The translations under genes and the position numbers were made by a program. From Bacteroidales bacterium (GTDB lineage Bacteria > Bacteroidota > Bacteroidia > Bacteroidales > F082): 33,715 nucleotides of DNA. The notes beneath the pieces are model-generated. The model saw only the letters and a program-made list of their open reading frames with translations, was not told where the DNA came from and did no database searches. Below are positions 8,396-17,419 of this stretch, in pieces. The stretch is taken from positions 1 through 33,715 of the forward strand of contig JAFYJV010000039.1 in assembly GCA_017537965.1 (NCBI GenBank). Direction: 5' to 3'. Within the stretch, counting starts at the first letter, position 1. Every line of letters starts with the position of its first letter.

Positions 8396-9496
8396 ATGAA
8401 AACCGAAACCATCTATCAAATTGCACTCACGCTCATCCCTGGCGTTGGTGACATCAACGGGAAACGCCTCATCGCGGCATACGGCAGCGCAGAGGCACTC
8501 TTCCATGAAAAACGAAAATCGCTGGAGAAAATCGGCGGCATGAGGGACGCCACCATCGAGGCGCTCTCCAACCCGAAAGAATTCCTGAAACGCGCCGAAC
8601 AAGAGATGGCATTCACGGAGAAGAACACCATCCGTCCCCTGTCCTATCAAGACAAGGACTATCCACGTAGGCTGCTGCAATGCGACGACAGCCCTTTGAT
8701 GCTTTACTACAAAGGGAACGTCAACCTCAACGCAAGCCGTGTGGTGGCCATCGTGGGCACCCGCAACGTCACGGAATACGGGAGGGAACGCTGCATCCAA
8801 CTGGTAAACGACCTCGTCGGAGAACAGGTGCTGGTGATCAGCGGACTGGCCTACGGCGTGGATACCATAGCCCACCTGACAGCAGTCCAGGCAGGCCTCC
8901 CCACCGTTGGCGTGATGGGCAACGGCATGCAACAGATCTACCCTTCGGCCAACAGGAAACTGGCCGTGGAGATGCTGCAAAACGGGGGACTGCTCACCGA
9001 ATGCATGAACGGCACCCTGCCCGACCGAGAGAACTTCCCTCGACGCAACCGCATCATCGCCGGCATGGCCGACGCCGTCATCGTCGTCGAATCGGCACTG
9101 AAAGGCGGCTCGCTGATCACCGCCGACCTGGCCAACTCCTACAACCGCGACGTGTTCGCCTTCCCAGGCCGCGTGACGGACCTCTACAGCCAAGGCTGCA
9201 ACCATCTCATCCGCACCAACCAAGCGCATCTGATGGAAGACGTCAACAACCTGCGTTACGTGATGCGATGGGAACAACCCGAGTCGGTCAAGGAACGGCA
9301 GACCACCCTGTTCAGGGAATACACCGAAGAGGAACAACGGATCATGGATTGCTTTGAAGGACAAGCCGTCGTAAATCTCGACGACTTGATCGTGAAAACC
9401 GGCCTCGCCACCACCAAACTGGCCGCCTTGCTGCTCAACCTGGAATTCGACGGCATCGTGACGGCACTGCCCGGGAAACGGTATCAACGCTGTTAA
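8396..9496 (+). CDS. dprA: DNA-processing protein DprA
   Basis: This 366-residue protein is of usual length for DprA. By family knowledge DprA binds incoming single-stranded DNA and loads RecA during natural transformation. Residues about 5-70 form the helical N-terminal part with an HhH-like segment (LTLIPGVGDINGKRLIAAYG). The Rossmann-like core shows VAIVGTRNVTEYGRERC near 117-133, VISGLAYGVD, then the signature ENFPRRNRIIAGMAD near 212-226, and GGSLITADLANSYNRDVFAF. A winged-helix-like C-terminus (VNLDDLIVKTGLATTKLAAL) completes it. It is convergent with lepA, with only 33 bp between stop codons and no strong terminator hairpin there. Confidence 0.97.
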   Translation: MKTETIYQIALTLIPGVGDINGKRLIAAYGSAEALFHEKRKSLEKIGGMRDATIEALSNPKEFLKRAEQEMAFTEKNTIRPLSYQDKDYPRRLLQCDDSPLMLYYKGNVNLNASRVVAIVGTRNVTEYGRERCIQLVNDLVGEQVLVISGLAYGVDTIAHLTAVQAGLPTVGVMGNGMQQIYPSANRKLAVEMLQNGGLLTECMNGTLPDRENFPRRNRIIAGMADAVIVVESALKGGSLITADLANSYNRDVFAFPGRVTDLYSQGCNHLIRTNQAHLMEDVNNLRYVMRWEQPESVKERQTTLFREYTEEEQRIMDCFEGQAVVNLDDLIVKTGLATTKLAALLLNLEFDGIVTALPGKRYQRC

Positions 9497-9529
9497 GTTA
9501 GGCTGCCACGATGTGACAACCCTACACTT

Positions 9530-11317
9530 TTAATCCAGCTTGAGCACGGCGAGGAAGGCAGACTGCGGCACTTCCACGTTGCCGATCTGACGCATGCGCT
9601 TCTTTCCTGCTTTCTGCTTCTCGAGCAGCTTGCGCTTACGGGAAACGTCGCCGCCATAGCACTTGGCGGTCACGTCCTTGCGGACCTGGCGCACCGTCTC
9701 GCGGGCAATGATCTTGGCACCGATGGCAGCCTGGATGGCGATGTCGAACTGATGGCGCGGGATGAGCTCTTTCAGCTTCTCGCACATGCGCCGTCCGAAG
9801 TCGTAGGCATGACCGCGATGAATCAAAGTTGACAAGGCATCCACCGACTCGCCGTTGAGCATGATGTCGAGCTTCACCAAGTCGGCGTCCTGATAGCCTG
9901 CGATATGGTAGTCGAACGAGGCATAGCCCTTGGAAATGGACTTCAGCTTGTCGTAGAAGTCGAAGACGATCTCGCTCAGCGGCATCTGGAAGGTCAGCTC
10001 CACACGGTCGGTGGAGAGATAGACCTGGTTCTTGAGCACGCCGCGACGCTCGATGCAGAGCGTCATGATGGGACCAGTGAACTCGTTCTTGCTGATGATC
10101 TGGGCGATGATGTAGGGCTCCTCGATATGGTCGATCTTGGTGACCTCGGGAAGGCCACTCGGGTTGTGTACCTCGATCATCTCGCCATCGGTCTTGAAGC
10201 ACTTGAACGACACGTTGGGCACCGTGGTGATGACATCCATGTCGAACTCACGGTCGAGACGTTCCTGCACGATCTCCATGTGGAGCAGGCCAAGGAAGCC
10301 GCAACGAAAGCCGAAGCCCAGTGCCGCGGAAGACTCAGGTTCCCACACCAGCGAGGCGTCATTGAGTTGCAGCTTCTCCAGCGAAGCACGCAGTTCCTCA
10401 TAGTCGTCGGCATCCACGGGATAGATGCCCGCAAAGAGCATGGGCTTCACGTTCTCGAAACCCGCCACTGGCTGGTCGCAGGGGTTTTCAACATGGGTGA
10501 TGGTGTCGCCCACCTTGACTTCCTTGGAAGTCTTGATGCCCGAGATGATATAGCCCACGTTGCCCGCCGAGAGTTCCTTTACCGGCACCTGATGCAGCTG
10601 CAACACACCGATCTCGTCGGCATTGTATTCCTTGCCCGTGGCGAAGAACTTCACCAAGTCGTTGGTGCGCATGGTGCCGTTCATGATGCGGAAGTAGGCG
10701 ATGATGCCACGATACGAGTTGAACACCGAGTCGAAGATCAAAGCCTGCAGAGGAGCGTCGGGGTCGCCCTTGGGAGCCGGTATCTTCTCCACGATGGCAT
10801 CGAGGATGGCAGGCACGCCTTCACCCGTCTTGGCGCTCACACGAAGGATGTCGGAAGCGTCGCAGCCCAACATATCGACGATCTGGTCCTCCACGATGTC
10901 CACCATGGCGCTGTCCATGTCGATCTTGTTCATCACGGGGATGATCTCCAGATCGTGTTCCAATGCCATGTAAAGGTTGGAGATAGTCTGCGCCTGGATG
11001 CCCTGGGTGGCGTCCACCACCAACAGCGCCCCTTCGCAGGCGGCAATGGAGCGTGACACCTCGTATGAGAAGTCCACATGGCCAGGAGTGTCGATGAGGT
11101 TGAGGGTATAGACCTCGCCCTTGTACTCATATTTCATCTGAATGGCGTGACTCTTGATGGTGATGCCGCGTTCGCGCTCCAGATCCATGTCGTCGAGCAC
11201 TTGGTCCACGAGTTCCTTCTCGCTGACGGTCTTGGTGAGTTCCAAAAGGCGGTCGGCCAAGGTGGATTTCCCGTGGTCGATATGGGCGATGATGCAGAAG
11301 TTTCGGATGTTTTTCAT
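9530..11317 (-). CDS. lepA: Elongation factor 4 (ribosome back-translocating GTPase LepA)
   Basis: This is a 595-residue protein, the usual length. The ATG at 11317 gives the canonical [19 protein letters not shown] start; the TTG three codons upstream overlaps the -7 promoter box. The GTPase motifs are G1 AHIDHGKS, switch I region [11 protein letters not shown]3 DTPGHVDF and G4 NKID. The LepA-specific C-terminus is present ([20 protein letters not shown], then [20 protein letters not shown]). By family knowledge LepA acts on the 70S ribosome in the cytoplasm, remobilising stalled or mistranslocated complexes. The neighbours give no functional link. Confidence 0.98.
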   Translation of the reverse strand: MKNIRNFCIIAHIDHGKSTLADRLLELTKTVSEKELVDQVLDDMDLERERGITIKSHAIQMKYEYKGEVYTLNLIDTPGHVDFSYEVSRSIAACEGALLVVDATQGIQAQTISNLYMALEHDLEIIPVMNKIDMDSAMVDIVEDQIVDMLGCDASDILRVSAKTGEGVPAILDAIVEKIPAPKGDPDAPLQALIFDSVFNSYRGIIAYFRIMNGTMRTNDLVKFFATGKEYNADEIGVLQLHQVPVKELSAGNVGYIISGIKTSKEVKVGDTITHVENPCDQPVAGFENVKPMLFAGIYPVDADDYEELRASLEKLQLNDASLVWEPESSAALGFGFRCGFLGLLHMEIVQERLDREFDMDVITTVPNVSFKCFKTDGEMIEVHNPSGLPEVTKIDHIEEPYIIAQIISKNEFTGPIMTLCIERRGVLKNQVYLSTDRVELTFQMPLSEIVFDFYDKLKSISKGYASFDYHIAGYQDADLVKLDIMLNGESVDALSTLIHRGHAYDFGRRMCEKLKELIPRHQFDIAIQAAIGAKIIARETVRQVRKDVTAKCYGGDVSRKRKLLEKQKAGKKRMRQIGNVEVPQSAFLAVLKLD

Positions 11318-11323
11318 GGGGCG

Positions 11324-11331
11324 CAAAGGTA
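11324..11331 (-). promoter_or_regulatory. -7 element upstream of lepA
   Basis: On the minus strand TACCTTTG (TAnnTTTG) ends 6 nt before the lepA ATG, implying a very short or absent leader. I see no good -33 element at the proper distance, because that region is the low-complexity AATTTAGAAT-like stretch 11341-11370. Confidence 0.5.
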
Positions 11332-11340
11332 CGAAATAAT

Positions 11341-11370
11341 TCAGAATGCAGAATTTAGAATTTAGAGAAT
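11341..11370. repeat. Short AT-rich tandem repeat between the C69 dipeptidase and lepA genes
   Basis: The units CAGAAT, GCAGAATTT, AGAATTTAGA follow each other just after the dipeptidase stop. This is a simple-sequence stretch rather than a gene, and no hairpin is visible. Confidence 0.5.
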
Positions 11371-13061
11371 TATCGTTCCCTGCGCTCGATGACTTCCTTC
11401 AGGCGATAACGGTCGCCGGTGGACTTGCCCACGGCATCGATAAACTGCTGGTCGTAGCCAGGCGTGTCGTGACCCCAGCGGGTGAACTGGCCGTTCTCGT
11501 CAGTGCGGCGAACGATCTGGTCGTTGTATTTCACGATGAGGTATTTGGCGAGCTTGTCCCAACGTTGCATCATGCGTTCAGCGTAGGCGATGCTCTTTTT
11601 GTTGAGGTAGCTCTGGCGGTCGGCCGGCATCATGTCCTTGATGGCAGAAAGCACGCTGTCCTGGTCGGCAAAGTAATAGTCTTCCAGCTCTTTCTGGGCC
11701 TTGCGCAAGTCGCCGATCATCATGGAATAACGCGGATAGATCATGTTGGCCACCCAGTTGTTCATCCAGAAGGCCGATTGGTCGCTGAACTCGGCCCGTG
11801 GGTTGTTCTCGGGACGGAAGGCGTCGGGCATCTGGGTGATGCAGCAGTAGAGCGGCACGTAGGCCACCATGTCGGCATCGTCGCAGTTGAACCAGGTGAC
11901 GCCGCCCACGTCGTCGGGCAGCCACGAACGCATTTGGCATGTCATGGTGAAGCCGCTTTGTTGCGTGGCGATGGGGCGTTCACGGAAATAGGCGATGCTG
12001 TCGCTGTCCTTATAGTGCATGGGCAACGGACGGATGGGCATGCCCCAGGGGCCGGCGGTCATGTCGGCGGTCATGTCGAGGGCGGTGCCTTCGAAATGGT
12101 CGCGCATATCCTGTTGGAGATCACGAATTGACAATGGTTTATCCGGCTTAATCCACAATGGAAGATGGTCACATTGGTCGAAGTCACCATTGATGTAAGG
12201 CAAGTATTTGTCCATCTCCTCGTGGCTGTAATGGTGGCGGAAGAAGCTCCATACGCGGGCGTCGGCATAGCGCACGTTCTCGAAGTCGATGGGGCAATAG
12301 GCGTCACGGAACGAGAAGTCGGCGTCCTTGCCGTTGAAGAAGCCTTTTTCGCGAGCAAAGGAGATGACGTCGTAAGCATAGACGCATTCCACCTCAGGCT
12401 TGTTGATTTTGTTGAGCTGTTTGCTGTTGATGCTTCTTCCCTTTTCTTGCGGGAATTGTCGGATTCTGCTTAGGTTGGCATGAGCGCAGATGCAGTCGTC
12501 GGGGATGCGCAGGGCTACCCATACAGCACCTTTGCGGCCTGGGCCCTTGCCTACAATCTCCATGATCCAGGCCTCGTTGGGATCGCAGATGGTAAGCGTC
12601 TCGCCGCTGCTGTTGTAGCCGTATTCCTCCACCAGCTCTGCCATGCATTTGATGGCTTCACGCGCCGTTGAGGAGCGTTGCAACGCCAACCGCATCAGGC
12701 TGAAATAGTCGAGCAGACCCTCGTTGTTGACAAGTATCAGCCGTCCGTCGAAGGTCGTTTCCACGATGGTCACCTGGCGTTCGTTCATGAGCCCCACCAC
12801 GTTATAGGTGTAAGGCACCTGTTTCACGTATTGGCCCTCGTGCGGCGGACCCCATCCGTGGATGGCGATGAGCTCGCCATCGGCATGTCGCCCGGCAGGG
12901 CTATATGACAGCGATCCAGAGAACCCGAAGCCGTCGCAGTTATAGGAACACATCACACTGCCATCAGCGGAGGCTTTTTTCCCAACAATGAGGTTGGTGC
13001 AGGCCCACGCCGACTGGAGGCCGAGGGCGAAAACCAGAGTAAGAAGGAGTAGTTTTTTCAT
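11370..13061 (-). CDS. Secreted C69-family dipeptidase (PepD-like)
   Basis: This is a 563-residue protein. I chose the ATG at 13061 because the signal peptide ([20 protein letters not shown]) begins there; the longer frame starts before the promoter box. The first residue after the signal is Cys21 ([19 protein letters not shown]), matching the amino-terminal Cys nucleophile of C69 / Ntn-hydrolase peptidases, which is exposed by cleavage. Further family stretches are [58 protein letters not shown] and [14 protein letters not shown]. The inferred role is hydrolysis of dipeptides in the periplasm or outside the cell, feeding amino acids to the cell. It is a single gene between the PEP-synthase-like gene and lepA. 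Confidence 0.93.
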   Translation of the reverse strand: MKKLLLLTLVFALGLQSAWACTNLIVGKKASADGSVMCSYNCDGFGFSGSLSYSPAGRHADGELIAIHGWGPPHEGQYVKQVPYTYNVVGLMNERQVTIVETTFDGRLILVNNEGLLDYFSLMRLALQRSSTAREAIKCMAELVEEYGYNSSGETLTICDPNEAWIMEIVGKGPGRKGAVWVALRIPDDCICAHANLSRIRQFPQEKGRSINSKQLNKINKPEVECVYAYDVISFAREKGFFNGKDADFSFRDAYCPIDFENVRYADARVWSFFRHHYSHEEMDKYLPYINGDFDQCDHLPLWIKPDKPLSIRDLQQDMRDHFEGTALDMTADMTAGPWGMPIRPLPMHYKDSDSIAYFRERPIATQQSGFTMTCQMRSWLPDDVGGVTWFNCDDADMVAYVPLYCCITQMPDAFRPENNPRAEFSDQSAFWMNNWVANMIYPRYSMMIGDLRKAQKELEDYYFADQDSVLSAIKDMMPADRQSYLNKKSIAYAERMMQRWDKLAKYLIVKYNDQIVRRTDENGQFTRWGHDTPGYDQQFIDAVGKSTGDRYRLKEVIERRER

Positions 13062-13078
13062 AGGATTGAGATTTTGCG

Positions 13079-13086
13079 CAAAGATA
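13079..13086 (-). promoter_or_regulatory. -7 element of the C69 dipeptidase gene
   Basis: On the minus strand TATCTTTG (TAnnTTTG) lies 17 nt before the ATG at 13061. No TTG/TTTG is seen at the ideal spacing; nearby CAAA copies on the plus strand are too close (15 nt or less). Confidence 0.5.
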
Positions 13087-13163
13087 CACCCTTTTTCCAA
13101 TCAAAAATAAAAAAAAACCACAGCCATGAGAAGAAGGAACATCCACCTTACGCAGTCCGAAGG

Positions 13164-16100
13164 TCAATGCGTCTCCACGGGATAATGTCCCAAATACACC
13201 AACCCCAAATTGCCGTCGATGGCGATCTTGTCGCCCATGTTGAGGGGATGGCCATTGAGTTGGCCGAACTCGTCATCGATATCGACTTCGAGGCCGTCAC
13301 AGCTCACCACGCAGACCTTGCCGAGACGGACCGCCGTGACAGCGGCATGCGAAGTGGCTCCACCACGAGCGGTGAGCAGGCCGTCGCAATCGAAGATCAT
13401 GCCGATGTCGTCGGGCACCGTGTCGGGACGGACCAAGATGACATGCTCGCCAGGATGCTCCTCCCTTAAGGTCTTGATCTGTTCAGGGTTGAAGGCCGCC
13501 AAACCGTTCAAGGCACCGCCTCCGATGCCCATACCATGACCGATAGGATTCATCTCGTCGGGCGAGAGCACAAAGGCGGCGGGCTTCTCTTCGTTCTTCA
13601 AGTCCTGGTCGCGGGTCTGGAGGATATGGAAGTCATCGGGGTTGTCGCTCTCGAAGGTGAACTCGATCTCCTGCGGGCTGTAGCCGAGGTTTTCGGTGAG
13701 CTCCACGGCGACATTATAGATCTTCTTGTACATATCGGGCAATAGGGTCTGCATGGACGGACCTTCCAGTCCGGCAGCCTTGCGCTGGGTCTCGCCAATA
13801 GGCAATGGCTTCACCAAGCCGCCCACGATATCCTCGCCTTGGCTGCGCATGGTGAAGTCGCCATAAAGGTGCACGCCAGGCCGCTCACGGTTTGGGTTTT
13901 GCGTGAACACAACGCCGGTACCCGAAGAGGCACTACGGTTGCCGAAGATCATCTGTTGCACGATGACGGCGGTCCCCCAGTCTTCGGCGATGCCGAGATG
14001 GCGACGATACGCCAAGGCGCGCTCACTATTCCACGAGTCGATGACCATGTTGACGCATTCGATGAGTTGCTTGAAGGAATCCTGCTCAAAGGCCACGTCA
14101 TGATCCGCCAGGATACGCTTGTAGGCCATGGCGATCTCCTTCATCTGCTCCGCCGAGAAGTCGGCTTTCATCACCACGCCGGTCTGCTGCTTGTAGGCGT
14201 TGATCTCGTCGTCGAACTCATCGCGTTCGATACCCTTGGCCATGCCCCAACTCTGAAGCAAACGGCGATATGAGTCCCAGATGGCCCAACCTTTGTCGGG
14301 ATCCTGTGCCACGGCTTCGGCGATCTCATCGTTCAAGCCCACGTTTAGCAATGTGTCCATGGCACCAGGCATGGAGATGGCGGTACCCGAACGCACCGAG
14401 AGCAGCAGCGGATTCTTGGGATCACCGAAACGAAGCTTCGTGATGCCTTCCAGCCCAGTGATGAACTTGCGAATCATGCCATGGATCTCCGAACGCAGTT
14501 CGGGAATGGTGTTGATGGTCTCATTGCGACGGAAGGTCTCGGTGGTGATGACAAAGCCTGGAGGCACTGGCATCCCGTGTAGATACAGGTTCTTCAGGTG
14601 ATAGGCCTTGTTGCCGATAAACACCTGGTTGTCCATCTTGGGAGTGGCTTCCCAGAAGGGGCTGATCAGCATGTCGGAGTTGTACGACATGATGTCGCGA
14701 ATCAACTTCTCGTCGAGGTCGGCGGCCATGCCCCTCAAGGATTTCAGAATGCGGGCTATGAAGTTGTCCAAGGGTTGCATCAGGAAGGCATCCGACAAAA
14801 GGTCACGATGAAATTCCTCGGATTTCCGACTGATCAATGCGGCGGTCTCGCGCTCGTCGAGCTTGCCTTCGGGATCGAACAGCTGGGGCACCACCACCTT
14901 CAGCGGATATTCGTATGACTTCAGGAAGTAGCTGATCACAATGCGTTTGACATCTTCGGAGATAAACTGGAAGATGTTGATGTACTGGTCGAAGGTGAAG
15001 CTTCGTGACGTCAAGGCGTACTTGAGCATCTGAAGCTTGGCGTTGAGTCCCTGGTTGTTGATGCCGTCGAGTTCCAAACCCTCGCGGAAGTATTCCAAAA
15101 TGTCGTAGATCACCTCCAAGGTGCGCGCGGAGATGTATTCGAGGTTGATGCCCTGCACCACCTGTTCCATCAGCTGGGTGGCCACACGCTCCAACCTGAA
15201 CGTCAAACCCATGGCTTCGAACTTGTTTTCACGATAGGTGCCGTACATCGAAGGGATGCCTATAGCGATATGGCGCTTGTGGTAGATGTTCTCCCAACCT
15301 TCACTTTCCTCGGGGTTGAAAATGGTCTCCTTGAGTTTCTCCATGAAGGCATATATCATCTTCAGCGAAGTGCCCACATCCTTTTTCTTATAGGCTTTCT
15401 CGAATGCATTGATGTCCTTGTCGGCAATGAACGGGTAGTTGCGCAACGAGTTGAAGATGTTGACGCTCTCGAAGGAATATTTTTCACGCAAGAAGGCATA
15501 GAGATCCTTGATGTCCATGAGGCGGGCGTGTTCGCGATCGCCAATGGTTTGTTCAAGCCCAAGTTGCTCCACGGCGCGAACGATGAGTTTTTCAAAGTCG
15601 TCGCGTGAGAGCATTAGCAGGTCTTCGGGATCAAGGCAACTGGTCTCGCTCATCGCCACGGTGATGTCATGAACGTAGGTAAACCACTCGCTGTTGACAT
15701 CGATGCTGTCATAAACGTTGTTCGGAAGGATGGATTGGAGGTTTTCTTTGATGCCATCGCTCCAAAACTTGAATACACTGAGAGTCAGACCAATAAGCGT
15801 ATTGTTACTCTCGGTATGCACTTGCTTGCGAAGAAAATGCACCAGCCTGTCTTCACGACCCGAGATCTCGTCCATGTTGGTGGTGACGTTACGGATCTCG
15901 CCCTCGGCACCGATCTCGTTGAAATACACGGGGAAGATTCGGGTGAGTTGTTTCACTTTTTTATAATAGGGCGAAATGTTCGAGTTGAGGATCTTGGTGA
16001 TCTCACGCTGGAACAAGTCAGTGTCGCTCAAGAAGATGCCACCCAGCTTGAGGTTGACAATCAAGGATGAAAGCAATTTCTCCATGGGGAACTTGGAGTG

Positions 16101-17303
16101 CTCGATCAGTTCCAGCCACACGCGGATGTTCTTGATATGGTTCTCATCCACGGAAAGCTGCCAGTCCTCATCGACAAACACCTTGCCCGGGGTGACGAAG
16201 CCAAAGTTGATGAGTTTTTTCTCGAAATAGTTTACGATCTCTTTCTGTTCCGTCTGGTCAATGTCGATGATCTTCAAGCCCAAAGTCAGTTGGAAGTCGA
16301 GTACGGCCGACATATAGTCTTTGCGAAGTTCCTGGGCCAAGTCGAAGATGGTGTCGATGAAGGGCATGATTTGGTCTTGCGGCATCTCATCAACGGCTTC
16401 ACGCAACATCTTGTTCATGTTCCAAATCAGGCGTTCGCGCTGGCTCTCCATACCGGGCAAGTGCAGCAGATAAAACACATAATGGAACTTCGTGATGAAA
16501 TGCGGGAAAGTCTCTTCCGATTGGGTGAAGCGGCTGGCGATCTGGTCGAAGACCGGCATGTCGCTAAGCTTCTCCCAAGTGTCGTCGGCTTCGAGGTCGG
16601 CATTGAGTCGATCGAAATAGGGTTGACCGATGGATGCCTTGATGGCTTCAGCTTCCTGCGGTTCCACGAGCGACGCCTTCTCTTCGAGCCAGTTTTCCAC
16701 CATGGTGGTATCTTGCCAAAAGCGGTAAGTCTCTTTCAAGATGGTCTTCACGAGATGCATCACCTTGTCGTGATATGCGGCGTCAGGAGCCAACTTGTCA
16801 AGATAGCGGATGGCATATTTCGAAGCCAGGATATAGCAGTCGCGGTTGGCATCGAAGCGTTCTTCAAGGATCTCGAAAACAGCATCAATGATTCCGTCTT
16901 CCGTCTTCGGTCTTCCGCCTTCCGCCTTCTGTCTTCTGTCTTCTGAAGAAACAAACTCCAAAAGGGTATTGACAATACTGAGCCTTAACTTCTTAGGAAC
17001 ATCAGGCCTTAGCAGGCTGCGCATCATCTCCAGCGGGATGAGCAAGGCATCGGCAGGCACGTCGTCGCGGGTATAGAACCAAAAATCGTCCATGAGGATC
17101 TTGCGGAGTTCCTCGATGACGAAGGTGTGGTTCGATAGCGGGTGGTGATATTCAGTGATGCATTCCTTGGCTCGTTTGTTGATGCCAAAATACTTGGCCG
17201 AAAGGTTGATGAATTGCTGATGTTCTTCCGGAATGAAAATATCTTTATACCGGGTTTGTTCCAGATTGGCCTCAAGAGCCTGTGATTTAAAAGAATCCGA
17301 CAT
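13164..17303 (-). CDS. PEP synthase / pyruvate phosphate dikinase-like protein without the PEP-binding barrel
   Basis: This is a 1379-residue protein starting at the ATG at 17303. Residues 1 to about 880 match no family I recognise; they are mostly helical and charged. Residues about 885-1230 are the ATP-grasp PEP/pyruvate-binding domain: GNKAYHLKNLYLHGMPVPPG, LLSVRSGTAISMPGAMDTLL near 960, SSGTGVVFTQNPNRERPG, and EIEFTFESDNPDDFHILQTR. Residues about 1290-1370 are the mobile phosphohistidine domain, with TARGGATSHAAVTAVRLGK and catalytic His1319. The protein then ends, so the C-terminal TIM barrel that handles PEP/pyruvate in true PpsA or PpdK is missing. The expected chemistry is ATP-dependent His phosphorylation and transfer to an acceptor that is unknown. 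A purine-rich in-frame insert encodes residues 121-137. Annotation as PEP synthase would be only partly justified. Confidence 0.9.
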   Translation of the reverse strand: MSDSFKSQALEANLEQTRYKDIFIPEEHQQFINLSAKYFGINKRAKECITEYHHPLSNHTFVIEELRKILMDDFWFYTRDDVPADALLIPLEMMRSLLRPDVPKKLRLSIVNTLLEFVSSEDRRQKAEGGRPKTEDGIIDAVFEILEERFDANRDCYILASKYAIRYLDKLAPDAAYHDKVMHLVKTILKETYRFWQDTTMVENWLEEKASLVEPQEAEAIKASIGQPYFDRLNADLEADDTWEKLSDMPVFDQIASRFTQSEETFPHFITKFHYVFYLLHLPGMESQRERLIWNMNKMLREAVDEMPQDQIMPFIDTIFDLAQELRKDYMSAVLDFQLTLGLKIIDIDQTEQKEIVNYFEKKLINFGFVTPGKVFVDEDWQLSVDENHIKNIRVWLELIEHSKFPMEKLLSSLIVNLKLGGIFLSDTDLFQREITKILNSNISPYYKKVKQLTRIFPVYFNEIGAEGEIRNVTTNMDEISGREDRLVHFLRKQVHTESNNTLIGLTLSVFKFWSDGIKENLQSILPNNVYDSIDVNSEWFTYVHDITVAMSETSCLDPEDLLMLSRDDFEKLIVRAVEQLGLEQTIGDREHARLMDIKDLYAFLREKYSFESVNIFNSLRNYPFIADKDINAFEKAYKKKDVGTSLKMIYAFMEKLKETIFNPEESEGWENIYHKRHIAIGIPSMYGTYRENKFEAMGLTFRLERVATQLMEQVVQGINLEYISARTLEVIYDILEYFREGLELDGINNQGLNAKLQMLKYALTSRSFTFDQYINIFQFISEDVKRIVISYFLKSYEYPLKVVVPQLFDPEGKLDERETAALISRKSEEFHRDLLSDAFLMQPLDNFIARILKSLRGMAADLDEKLIRDIMSYNSDMLISPFWEATPKMDNQVFIGNKAYHLKNLYLHGMPVPPGFVITTETFRRNETINTIPELRSEIHGMIRKFITGLEGITKLRFGDPKNPLLLSVRSGTAISMPGAMDTLLNVGLNDEIAEAVAQDPDKGWAIWDSYRRLLQSWGMAKGIERDEFDDEINAYKQQTGVVMKADFSAEQMKEIAMAYKRILADHDVAFEQDSFKQLIECVNMVIDSWNSERALAYRRHLGIAEDWGTAVIVQQMIFGNRSASSGTGVVFTQNPNRERPGVHLYGDFTMRSQGEDIVGGLVKPLPIGETQRKAAGLEGPSMQTLLPDMYKKIYNVAVELTENLGYSPQEIEFTFESDNPDDFHILQTRDQDLKNEEKPAAFVLSPDEMNPIGHGMGIGGGALNGLAAFNPEQIKTLREEHPGEHVILVRPDTVPDDIGMIFDCDGLLTARGGATSHAAVTAVRLGKVCVVSCDGLEVDIDDEFGQLNGHPLNMGDKIAIDGNLGLVYLGHYPVETH
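16896..16943 (-). repeat. In-frame purine-rich short-repeat insert in the PEP-synthase-like gene
   Basis: On the coding strand the units GAAGACAGAAGACAGAAG, GCGGAAGGCGGAAG and ACCGAAGACGGAAGACGG encode EDRRQKAEGGRPKTEDG (residues 121-137). It lies between two ordinary helical stretches and resembles the purA insert at 26693-26743 and the intergenic copies at 20108-20133, 25500-25536 and 26855-26888. Confidence 0.75.
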
Positions 17304-17357
17304 GTATTGTGTTGTTATAATTTCAATATTTTTATTTTGTTGTTTTATGAATTTTTT

Positions 17358-17412
17358 ACAAACTTCGGGGCCATAAGTTGGTTTTTTATCGAGTTAAAGC
17401 CCGAAAGTCTGC
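17358..17412 (+). repeat. 55-bp hairpin element, left copy (downstream of the ATPase gene)
   Basis: This copy aligns without gaps to 18938-18992, in the same orientation, at 48 of 55 positions. The right arm GCCCGAAAGTCTGC is intact, while the left arm (ACAAACTTCGGGGCC) has drifted, so the hairpin is imperfect. It ends 7 nt from the ATPase stop codon and is followed on the plus strand by a run of seven T. Confidence 0.85.
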
Positions 17413-17419
17413 ATTTTTT

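Noticed and set aside
8348-9487. Long minus-strand open frame opposite dprA
   Set aside because: The plus strand has all DprA motifs; the antisense product is His/Val/Gly-rich with no domain, typical of a frame mirrored from a GC-rich gene.
9905-11056. Long plus-strand open frame opposite lepA
   Set aside because: It lies wholly within the canonical lepA sequence and has no recognisable motifs.
16098-16946. Plus-strand open frame opposite the PEP-synthase-like gene
   Set aside because: It is a shadow frame; the minus strand is a continuous 1379-codon gene.
17358-17412. Left hairpin copy as a plain terminator of the ATPase gene
   Set aside because: On the minus strand no T run follows the hairpin; the T run lies on the plus-strand side, and the element is a direct copy of the upstream one.
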